From Clostridium sp. CAG:413 (GTDB lineage Bacteria; Bacillota; Clostridia; Oscillospirales; Acutalibacteraceae): a stretch of 12,660 bases of DNA. The translations under genes were made by a program, and so were the position numbers. Each line of letters begins with the position of its first letter. Within the stretch, counting starts at the first letter, position 1. The notes below the pieces were generated by a model. That model worked only from the letters and a program-made list of their open reading frames with translations. It made no database searches and had not been told where the DNA came from. Where the stretch lies: positions 228 to 12,887 of the forward strand of contig FR888234.1 of NCBI GenBank assembly GCA_000431775.1, in the 5' to 3' direction. Shown here piece by piece: positions 1 through 5,924 of the stretch.

Positions 1-18
1 GCCGATTGCCCGGTCAAC

Positions 19-1476
19 TTATTTGCCAGAGATCTGCGCTAGGGGGTCATAGCCGAGAGCGAAATATTTGAACGCCCAGATTATCGGGTTGAATTTGAAG
101 AAAATAACGTCGACCACGGTGACAAACGCTCTGAGGAAGGTCGAGAGGTCGTGAGTCTCGGGCACGTCGACCTTGTCGAATTCCTCGCCCGCCACGCTGA
201 GCACGAAGGGCTGAGAATAGCAGATGCCGTCGCTGCCGGTGACATAGAATCTGACATACAGGCTCGGCTCGTCGAGCAGGTCGGAGGCGTGCAGGTCAAG
301 GGTAGCTTTGCCGCTCTTGATATTCTCTTCACGCTTGATGACATTGCCGTTTGAGACCCAGGTTATACGGTCAAAATCCGTGCCCTCGATCGAGATCTTG
401 TCATTCTTCTGATCGACGGTGACCCTCGTTATCATCGGCATGGGGTTCTTGAGGTAGGTCTCGACCTTGTCGTTGTCGAATTCCGGCCATTCCTTCATGC
501 CGTTAAGCTCGATGCCGTTTGAGTAGCGGGAGACGGAGAAGAATTCGCCTCTTTCCATGCTGCGCCTGAATTCGTCGATGCTCAGATCCTTCATATACAT
601 CATCGTATAGGAGATATCCATGACCTCTATCTTGTGGGAATCCGAGAAGCAGAATGCCCAGGGAGTTACGCCGTTCGGGATGGCCTTTTGGAGTATCTGA
701 TCGTAGAGGATACGGTCGCAGCGGGTGAATTCATCGTTGGCGCTGTTGATGCCCATGCCGACGCAGGAGCCGGGATTCTCCATGAATATCCTTGCGAATT
801 TGTTGGCGTAGTATTCGTCGTTGAGCTTGCCTGCGTGCTCGGCGCTGTCCTCAAATCCGATGGGATAGAGATATTCGCCGACGTGGGAGAGCATGGTGAG
901 GCCGCCCTGCTTCTTGACCTCCCTCGCAGGGGTCTCGTAGTCGCCGTAAACACCGGCAAGGCCCTGGCCGTAATCGGCAAAGTAGCCGGTCAGGTGGCAG
1001 TCGCTTATCGGGGTGGCCATATTCAGTTCGATGCCCTTTGGCACGTCGAGCATACCGTTTTTGTGGGTGCGTCTTGATGACGCGGCTGTGCCGTTGAGAT
1101 AGGACTGATACTCCGCCTCGGTGAGGGGAATGATATCGTCCATGTGCGTTCTTTCATATTTTACAAGTCTCATTAGGGGCACGGTCTGCGGGGCTTTGTT
1201 CCAGCCCCTGTTTATCGTGCCGTGGTCGGTGAGCGCCACGATATCATAGTCGAGGTCGTAGTGCTCCTGCACATATTCGTGAATGGTCGGGTAGGCGTCG
1301 CTTGCGTTGGTGTGGCTGTGGAGCTGGGTCTTATACGCTTTCCATGAATCCCAGTCCACCTCGGCGTAAGGATTCGATATGACATAATCCTTTTCGCCGG
1401 CGGCTGAGGCCCCGACGGCGCAGACCTGAGCGGCGAAGAGCATGCACAGAAGCACCGCCGTGATTTTCTTAAACAT
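19..1476 (-). CDS. Secreted PHP-domain metallohydrolase (putative phosphoesterase)
   Basis: This 485-residue protein carries every metal-ligand motif of the PHP (polymerase and histidinol phosphatase) fold: HxH at H53/H55, TDHG at D84/H85, GIE at E150, H161, SHVGE at H198 and the closing DxH at D279/H281, so an active di- or trinuclear metal site is likely. An N-terminal signal peptide is visible (KK at 3-4, hydrophobic core 5-20, cleavage plausible near ASA-A at 23-26), which places the enzyme outside the membrane. After the PHP domain, residues 350-430 look like a beta-sandwich extension, and the last 42 residues form a hydrophobic, aromatic tail (FVTVVDVIFFKFNPIIWAF) that may hold it at the membrane. 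The ATG at 1476 is preferred because GGAG sits 8 nt upstream; an in-frame TTG at 1494 lacks such a site. The gene has its own promoter and is divergent from the SCIFF operon. The substrate is unknown; a phosphodiester or phosphomonoester is a family-level guess. Confidence 0.85.
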   Translation of the reverse strand: MFKKITAVLLCMLFAAQVCAVGASAAGEKDYVISNPYAEVDWDSWKAYKTQLHSHTNASDAYPTIHEYVQEHYDLDYDIVALTDHGTINRGWNKAPQTVPLMRLVKYERTHMDDIIPLTEAEYQSYLNGTAASSRRTHKNGMLDVPKGIELNMATPISDCHLTGYFADYGQGLAGVYGDYETPAREVKKQGGLTMLSHVGEYLYPIGFEDSAEHAGKLNDEYYANKFARIFMENPGSCVGMGINSANDEFTRCDRILYDQILQKAIPNGVTPWAFCFSDSHKIEVMDISYTMMYMKDLSIDEFRRSMERGEFFSVSRYSNGIELNGMKEWPEFDNDKVETYLKNPMPMITRVTVDQKNDKISIEGTDFDRITWVSNGNVIKREENIKSGKATLDLHASDLLDEPSLYVRFYVTGSDGICYSQPFVLSVAGEEFDKVDVPETHDLSTFLRAFVTVVDVIFFKFNPIIWAFKYFALGYDPLAQISGK

Positions 1477-1510
1477 CCGATCATCTCCGTTCAAATTTCT
1501 TCTTTATTTA

Positions 1511-1539
1511 ATTATACTTGAGCGGCGGGAAATAATCAA
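1511..1539 (-). promoter_or_regulatory. Sigma-A-type promoter of the PHP gene
   Basis: On the minus strand a perfect -10 TATAAT (1516 to 1511) lies 17 bp downstream of TTGATT (1539 to 1534), a 4/6 match to the -35 consensus. Transcription would start near 1504 and give a leader of about 28 nt that contains the GGAG site at 1485-1488. Seen by eye only. Confidence 0.6.
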
Positions 1540-1603
1540 TAATTTTTGCCTTGGCGGAATATAGAAAATAGGACTTGCGTTTTATTCATTATGCCAAACA
1601 CGG

Positions 1604-1626
1604 CGCAAAAATTACCTTTGCGTAAT
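1604..1626. promoter_or_regulatory. Possible operator: dyad just upstream of the scfA -35
   Basis: The inverted repeat CGCAAA (1604-1609), 7 nt, TTTGCG (1617-1622) overlaps a second short dyad, ATTAC (1611-1615)/GTAAT (1622-1626), that runs into the -35 box. A further copy of TTGCGT lies at 1575-1580. The position is right for a regulator of scfA, but short dyads in AT-rich DNA arise by chance and no regulator gene is next to it. Confidence 0.25.
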
Positions 1627-1654
1627 TGACAAGCGCCGCAGCGTGTGTTATAAT
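1626..1654 (+). promoter_or_regulatory. Perfect consensus sigma-A promoter of scfA
   Basis: TTGACA (1626-1631), a 17-bp spacer and TATAAT (1649-1654) match the housekeeping sigma-70/sigma-A consensus at all 12 positions and at the ideal spacing. The start of transcription is expected near 1661, giving a leader of about 27 nt with GGAGG at 1675-1679. Such a promoter predicts very strong, largely constitutive transcription of the precursor peptide unless a repressor acts on it. Confidence 0.85.
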
Positions 1655-1687
1655 ATAAAAAAATAATGCAATTTGGAGGCAACACAG

Positions 1688-1846
1688 ATGAAACACATAA
1701 ATACCATCAAGACCCGCGACCTTTGCCAGAGCGCAAAGAACGGCGGCTGCGGCGAGTGCCAGACTTCCTGCCAGTCCGCCTGCAAGACCAGCTGCGGTAT
1801 CGCAAACCAGGCTTGCGAGAATAAGGAAGCCAAGGAAAGCAAATAA
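1688..1846 (+). CDS. scfA: SCIFF ranthipeptide precursor peptide
   Basis: This 52-residue peptide belongs to the SCIFF (six cysteines in forty-five residues) family of ribosomal peptides, the substrates of a dedicated SPASM radical SAM enzyme. The start MKHINTI is the conserved leader signature, and the Cys pattern C21, C24, C28, C32, C36, C43 with the block CGECQTSCQSACKTSC (21-36) is diagnostic. The Shine-Dalgarno GGAGG (1675-1679) lies 8 nt before the ATG, behind a consensus promoter. The maturase gene starts 56 nt after the stop codon, beyond a terminator-like hairpin. Two oddities are an additional Cys at 13 in the leader part and Gly at 37, where the characterised clostridial homologue CteA, as I recall, has the Thr that receives the thioether from Cys32. 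The mature product and role are unknown; ranthipeptides have been linked to population-density control in solventogenic clostridia. Confidence 0.95.
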   Translation: MKHINTIKTRDLCQSAKNGGCGECQTSCQSACKTSCGIANQACENKEAKESK

Positions 1847-1860
1847 TCAAAAAAGCTATG

Positions 1861-1886
1861 ATGCCGTCCATCAGGGCGGCATTTTT
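1861..1886 (+). terminator. Intercistronic hairpin with T tract between scfA and scfB (attenuator)
   Basis: ATGCCGTCC (1861-1869) pairs with GGGCGGCAT (1874-1882) as a 9-bp stem with one G:U pair and an ATCA loop, followed by TTTTT (1882-1886) and preceded by an A run (about 1849-1855). This is the shape of an intrinsic terminator. It sits after the scfA stop and ends 6 nt before the scfB ribosome site (GGAGAG, 1892-1897), so partial read-through is needed for maturase expression. It would keep precursor transcript in large excess over enzyme transcript. Confidence 0.75.
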
Positions 1887-1902
1887 AGTATGGAGAGATT
1901 CT

Positions 1903-3279
1903 ATGATTCATCAATATAAACTGCTCGGCTACAACATAGTGCTCGACATCTGCTCCGGCTCCGTTCACGCCGTGGATGAGCTTGCCTACGACATCATCTC
2001 GATGTTTGAGCAAAACGACACCGCTGCCATAGTCGCCGCCCTCTCGGGCAAATACGAGGGCGTGAGCGACGGGGAGATAGCCGAATGCTGCGGTCAGATA
2101 GCCGAGCTTAAAGCTCAGGGTCAGCTCTTCACCGAGGATACCTTTGAGCCGATGGCGGGCGCCCTCAAGGCCAAGACCTCGGGCGTTATCAAGGCGCTGT
2201 GCCTTCACATCGCCCACACCTGCAACCTCAACTGCTCCTATTGCTTCGCAAGCCAGGGCAAATATCACGGCGAGCGGGCGCTGATGAGCTATGAGGTCGG
2301 CAAGCGTGCTCTCGATTTCCTTATTGAGAATTCAGGCTCACGCCGCAATCTCGAGGTCGATTTCTTCGGCGGCGAGCCGCTGATGAATTTTGACGTGGTC
2401 AAGCGCCTTGTCGAATACGCAAGGAGCATTGAGAAGGAGAAGGGAAAGAACTTCCGCTTCACACTGACCACCAACGGAGTGCTCGTTGACGACGACGTTA
2501 TCGACTTCGCCGACAGGGAGATGAGCAACGTGGTGCTCAGCCTTGACGGCAGGAAGGAAGTCCACGACCGATACCGCGTGGACTACGCGGGCAACGGCAG
2601 CTGGGATAAGATAGTGCCGAAATTCCAAAGATTCGTCGAGGCAAGAGGCGGTAAGAATTATTATATGCGCGGCACGTTTACCCACGCCAACCCCGATTTT
2701 CTCGAGGATATCAAGACTATGCTCGATCTCGGCTTCTCGGAGCTGAGCATGGAGCCGGTCGTTGCCGCCGCCGACGACCCTGCCGCCCTCACCGAGGAGG
2801 ATAAGCCCATCGTTATGAAGCAATACGAGCAGCTCGCCGAGCTGATGCTCGAGCGTGACAAAGAGGGCAAGCCTTTCACATTCTATCATTATATGATCGA
2901 CCTCAAAGGCGGCCCGTGCATATATAAGCGCATCTCGGGCTGCGGCTCGGGCACGGAATACATGGCGGTCACGCCTTGGGGCGACCTTTACCCCTGCCAC
3001 CAATTCGTCGGTGATGAGAAATTCAAGCTCGGCGATATCTGGCACGGCGTTGACAACACTGCCGTTCAGGATGAATTCGCTTCCTGCAACGTCTACGCCC
3101 GCGAGGAATGCCGCGACTGCTGGGCAAAGCTCTATTGCTCGGGCGGCTGCGCCGCAAACGCCTACCACTCGACCGGCTCGATCAAGGGAATATACAAATA
3201 CGGCTGCGACCTCTTCCGCAAGCGCATGGAGTGCGCCATTGCCGTGGCAGTGGCAAGAGAGATCGGTGACGCCGAATGA
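1903..3279 (+). CDS. scfB: SCIFF peptide maturase (SPASM radical SAM thioether-forming enzyme)
   Basis: This 458-residue enzyme forms sactionine/ranthionine-type thioether bonds in ScfA using S-adenosylmethionine and Fe-S clusters. Residues 1-85 form the PqqD-like RiPP recognition domain that binds the leader. The radical SAM core starts with C107-x3-C111-x2-C114 (CNLNCSYC) and has GGEP at 156-159. The SPASM domain has C339, C347 and C365, followed by C413-x2-C416-x5-C422-x3-C426 and C445, the pattern expected for two auxiliary 4Fe-4S clusters. The ATG at 1903 is chosen because MIHQYKL is the usual family start and GGAGAG lies 6 nt upstream; the open frame continues back to 1858, but only through the hairpin. 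The stop overlaps the next start (ATGA, 3276-3279). Length matches the family. The exact cross-links cannot be read from sequence. Confidence 0.95.
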   Translation: MIHQYKLLGYNIVLDICSGSVHAVDELAYDIISMFEQNDTAAIVAALSGKYEGVSDGEIAECCGQIAELKAQGQLFTEDTFEPMAGALKAKTSGVIKALCLHIAHTCNLNCSYCFASQGKYHGERALMSYEVGKRALDFLIENSGSRRNLEVDFFGGEPLMNFDVVKRLVEYARSIEKEKGKNFRFTLTTNGVLVDDDVIDFADREMSNVVLSLDGRKEVHDRYRVDYAGNGSWDKIVPKFQRFVEARGGKNYYMRGTFTHANPDFLEDIKTMLDLGFSELSMEPVVAAADDPAALTEEDKPIVMKQYEQLAELMLERDKEGKPFTFYHYMIDLKGGPCIYKRISGCGSGTEYMAVTPWGDLYPCHQFVGDEKFKLGDIWHGVDNTAVQDEFASCNVYAREECRDCWAKLYCSGGCAANAYHSTGSIKGIYKYGCDLFRKRMECAIAVAVAREIGDAE

Positions 3280-4604
3280 GCACGCCGATATGCGACTTCG
3301 TGCGTAAATATTCGTCCTCCGACCCTGTGCGGCTGCATATGCCGGGTCACAAGGGTCAGCCCCTGCTCGGCTTCGAGCCGCTCGATATAACCGAGATTGA
3401 CGGGGCGGACGAGCTTTTTGCCGCCGACGGCATAATCGCCGAAAGCGAGGCGAACGCCTCCGAAATTTTCGGCTCAAGGACTTTTTATTCCGCGGGCGGC
3501 TCTACCCTCTGCATTCAGGCGATGCTTCACCTGCTGGCGCTGAATTCCTCGGCCGGGGCGCCGTTTATAATCGCCGGGCGCAACGCTCACAAGGCGTTTG
3601 TCAACGCCGCGGCGCTGCTCGGCATCGGCATTCGGTGGATATTCCCGCCCTCCGGCGGCTCGTATCACCGCTGCGCCGTTACTCCCGAGGCGGTCAAGGC
3701 GGCTCTCTCCGCCTGCCGCGCAAAGCCCGCCGCAGTTTATCTCACAAGCCCCGATTACCTCGGCAATATTCTCGATATCAAGGGCATAGCCGAGATCTGT
3801 CACAAAGCGGGCGTGCCGCTCGCCGTGGATAACGCTCACGGGGCGTATCTAAAATTTCTGCCCGAATCGCTGCACCCGATCGACCTCGGAGCCGATATCT
3901 GCTGCGACTCGGCGCATAAGACCCTGCCCGTCATTACGGGCGGCGCATATCTGCATATATCGAATTCCGCACCGCCGCTCTTTGCCGAGCGAGCCAAAGC
4001 CTCGCTCTCACTTTTCGGCTCAAGCAGCCCGTCGTATCTGATACTTCAGTCGCTTGACGCCGCGAACGACCGCATGGCGGAATTCAAACGCAGCCTTTGC
4101 GAATTCCTGCCGAAAGTTGAAGGGCTGAAGGGGGATGCAGCCCGCTGCGGCTATGAGCTTGTCGGTACGGAGCCGTTAAAGCTGACCGTTGCGCCGAAAT
4201 CCTACGGTTACACGGGCGACGGGCTTGCGGCGATCCTGCGTGAAAGCGGGATATTTGCCGAGTTTCACGACCCCGATATGCTCGTGCTCATGCTCTCGCC
4301 CCTTTGCGGGGACGGCACGCTTGAAAAGCTCAGAGCGGCGCTGCTCTCAGTCGAGCGAAAAGCGCCGATCACCGAAACGTCACCGCCCGTGCCTTCGCCG
4401 AAGTGGGCGCTGACCCCGCGAGAGGCGATATTCGCTCCGAGCGAGATAATACCCGTCGACCGTAGCCTCGGCAGAGTCTCGGCAGCGGCGGCCATAAGCT
4501 GCCCGCCCGCCGTGCCCATAGCCGTCTGCGGCGAGATGATAGACGAATGCGTCATTCGGAATTTCAAGTACTATGGCATTGAGAAATGCGCGGTAATTAA
4601 ATAA
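3276..4604 (+). CDS. Orn/Lys/Arg decarboxylase-family PLP enzyme
   Basis: This 442-residue protein is a fold-type I PLP enzyme of the bacterial Orn/Lys/Arg decarboxylase group (YaaO/SpeA-like, without the wing domain). It shows the family start RLHMPGHKG (20-27), IDGADEL (41-47), cofactor Asp185 in VDNAHGA, the Schiff-base lysine K215 in SAHKTLP, and the small C-terminal domain with APSEIIP (387-393) and PPAVPIAVCGE (410-420). Members decarboxylate a basic amino acid to a polyamine or agmatine. In the usual members I recall VDEAHGAH; here it reads VDNAHGAY (Glu186 to Asn, second His to Tyr), so substrate or reaction may be changed. Its ATG overlaps the scfB stop as ATGA, with no separate promoter, so it is cotranscribed and probably translationally coupled. 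A role in processing the SCIFF peptide is conceivable but unsupported; ordinary polyamine metabolism is the simple alternative. Confidence 0.8.
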   Translation: MSTPICDFVRKYSSSDPVRLHMPGHKGQPLLGFEPLDITEIDGADELFAADGIIAESEANASEIFGSRTFYSAGGSTLCIQAMLHLLALNSSAGAPFIIAGRNAHKAFVNAAALLGIGIRWIFPPSGGSYHRCAVTPEAVKAALSACRAKPAAVYLTSPDYLGNILDIKGIAEICHKAGVPLAVDNAHGAYLKFLPESLHPIDLGADICCDSAHKTLPVITGGAYLHISNSAPPLFAERAKASLSLFGSSSPSYLILQSLDAANDRMAEFKRSLCEFLPKVEGLKGDAARCGYELVGTEPLKLTVAPKSYGYTGDGLAAILRESGIFAEFHDPDMLVLMLSPLCGDGTLEKLRAALLSVERKAPITETSPPVPSPKWALTPREAIFAPSEIIPVDRSLGRVSAAAAISCPPAVPIAVCGEMIDECVIRNFKYYGIEKCAVIK

Positions 4605-4609
4605 AAAGC

Positions 4610-4654
4610 AATCAGACCCTGCGGCCTTATAATGGCTGCAAGGTCTGATTTTTT
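4610..4654. terminator. Bidirectional rho-independent terminator between convergent operons
   Basis: AATCAGACC (4610-4618) pairs with GGTCTGATT (4642-4650); after one mismatch, TGCGGCC (4620-4626) pairs with GGCTGCA (4634-4640), leaving loop TTATAAT. The plus-strand T tract is 4649-4654. On the minus strand the hairpin is followed by GCTTTTT, so it can also end the operon coming from the right. It starts 5 nt after the decarboxylase stop. From 4655 to 4730 I see nothing further. Confidence 0.9.
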
Positions 4655-4730
4655 GTTTATTGCTTTGCAGGCTGCAGAACCGATATTGCGTTCTGAAATG
4701 ATTATTAAACCGTGTCGGAGGATCGTGCCG

Positions 4731-5912
4731 TTATTTTGCATGTGCATGAGTCAAAAGAACTACGGTTTCGATATGGTTCGTATGGGGGAACATATCGACG
4801 GGGCAGATACGGCGCACGGCGTAGCCCTTCTTGGTGAGCAGGGCGAGGTCGCGGGCGAGAGTTTCGGGGTTACAGGAGATATACACGACCTTCTTCGGCC
4901 TCATGGCGGCGAGGGAGTCGATGAATTTCCTTGTGCTGCCGGCTCTCGGCGGGTCCATGAACACCACATCCGCCGTTTCGCCCGCAAGGGCAAGCTCCTG
5001 CATGAAGTCGCCCGCGTCGGCGCAGTAGAATTTCGCATTCTCCGCCGAATTGCGTTTGGCGTTTGCAACGGCGTCCTTTACCGCGTCGCGGTTCAGCTCA
5101 ACGCCGATAACGCTGCCCGCCGTCTTGGCGGCGACAAGCCCTATTGTGCCGATGCCGCAGTAGGCGTCGATGACGCTTGTATTTTTGTCAAGCCCCGCAA
5201 GCTCCATCGCTTTGTTGTAGAGCTTCTCGGTCTGAACGGGGTTTATCTGATAGAATGAACGCGGCGAGATCCTGAATACCCGCCCGCAGAGCGTATCCTC
5301 AATATATCCGCTGCCGTGCAGCACCTCTTCACGCTCGCCGAGGACGAGATTCGTGTCCTTCGGGTTGATGTTGAGCACAACGGTGGTTATCTCGGGGTGC
5401 TTCTCAAGCAGGGCGGCGGTGAACTTCTTCTTCATCGGGAAATATCCGCTCGCGCCCACGAGCACGACCATCACTTCGCCGCTCGCAAAGCCGCGCTTCA
5501 CCAGCACATGGCGCAGGAAGCCCGTGCGCTTATCCTCGTCATAGACCCAAATGTTGAATTTCGGCAGCATATTGCGGATATCGACTATTATGCGGTCGGC
5601 AATGGAATCCTCGGTCATGCAGTCGTCCACCGAGACGATGCGGTGGGTGCCGGACTGATAGACCCCCGAGATTATCTTGCCGCTTTTAGTCCTGCCGAAC
5701 GCCGCCTGCACCTTGTTGCGGTAGTGATACGGCTCGTCCATGCCGATTATCTTATCGACCTTGCAGAATTTCTTCAGCAGTATCTCGACTCTTGCCTGTT
5801 TCCAACGGAGCTGGCGGTCGTAGCTCATATTTTGGAGCTGACAGCCGCCGCACTTCTTGGCGAGCGGGCAGGCGTCGGGATTATTTTTGATATTTGCGGG
5901 CTGTTGAGACAT
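4731..5912 (-). CDS. rlmD: 23S rRNA uracil-C5 methyltransferase, RlmD/RumA family, without TRAM domain
   Basis: This 393-residue enzyme methylates C5 of a uracil in RNA, expected to be U1939 and/or U747 of 23S rRNA (RlmD or RlmCD type). Cys15, 21, 24 (CPLAKKCGGC) and 98 form the family 4Fe-4S site. The SAM site VIDAYCGIGTIGL is at 247-259, DPPRAG at 320-325, the catalytic nucleophile Cys347 in YISCNPE and the general base Glu382 in HIETVVLL. The protein starts almost directly at the Fe-S motif, so the N-terminal TRAM RNA-binding domain of RumA is absent, giving about 50 residues fewer than usual. The ATG at 5912 is preferred: AAGG lies 9 nt upstream, while it abuts the ATG at 5921 with no spacing. 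It is the last gene of the minus-strand operon, 12 nt after the beta-helix gene. Which uracil it modifies cannot be told. Confidence 0.88.
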   Translation of the reverse strand: MSQQPANIKNNPDACPLAKKCGGCQLQNMSYDRQLRWKQARVEILLKKFCKVDKIIGMDEPYHYRNKVQAAFGRTKSGKIISGVYQSGTHRIVSVDDCMTEDSIADRIIVDIRNMLPKFNIWVYDEDKRTGFLRHVLVKRGFASGEVMVVLVGASGYFPMKKKFTAALLEKHPEITTVVLNINPKDTNLVLGEREEVLHGSGYIEDTLCGRVFRISPRSFYQINPVQTEKLYNKAMELAGLDKNTSVIDAYCGIGTIGLVAAKTAGSVIGVELNRDAVKDAVANAKRNSAENAKFYCADAGDFMQELALAGETADVVFMDPPRAGSTRKFIDSLAAMRPKKVVYISCNPETLARDLALLTKKGYAVRRICPVDMFPHTNHIETVVLLTHAHAK

Positions 5913-5924
5913 GGTTGTCATCCT

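Noticed and set aside
1477..1494. TTG start at 1494 for the PHP protein
   Set aside because: It adds six residues before a normal signal peptide and lacks a Shine-Dalgarno, whereas the ATG at 1476 has GGAG at 8 nt.
1648..1842. 64-codon open frame antisense to scfA
   Set aside because: It is the mirror of the Cys-rich scfA frame, has no ribosome site and no recognisable family.
1858..1902. Longer N-terminus of scfB starting at 1858
   Set aside because: It would translate the terminator-like hairpin, has no ribosome site, and the family start MIHQYKL with a site 6 nt upstream lies at 1903.
2338..3477. 379-codon open frame antisense to scfB and the decarboxylase
   Set aside because: It covers two well recognised genes on the other strand; long antisense frames are expected in GC-rich coding DNA. 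No motif was recognised.
4655..4730. Second terminator or small RNA after the rRNA methyltransferase
   Set aside because: Only a weak AGAAC/GTTCT pairing and a CTGCAG site are present, without a T tract; the hairpin at 4610-4654 serves both operons.
5913..5921. ATG at 5921 as start of the rRNA methyltransferase
   Set aside because: The only Shine-Dalgarno (AAGG) directly abuts this ATG; the ATG at 5912 has proper spacing.
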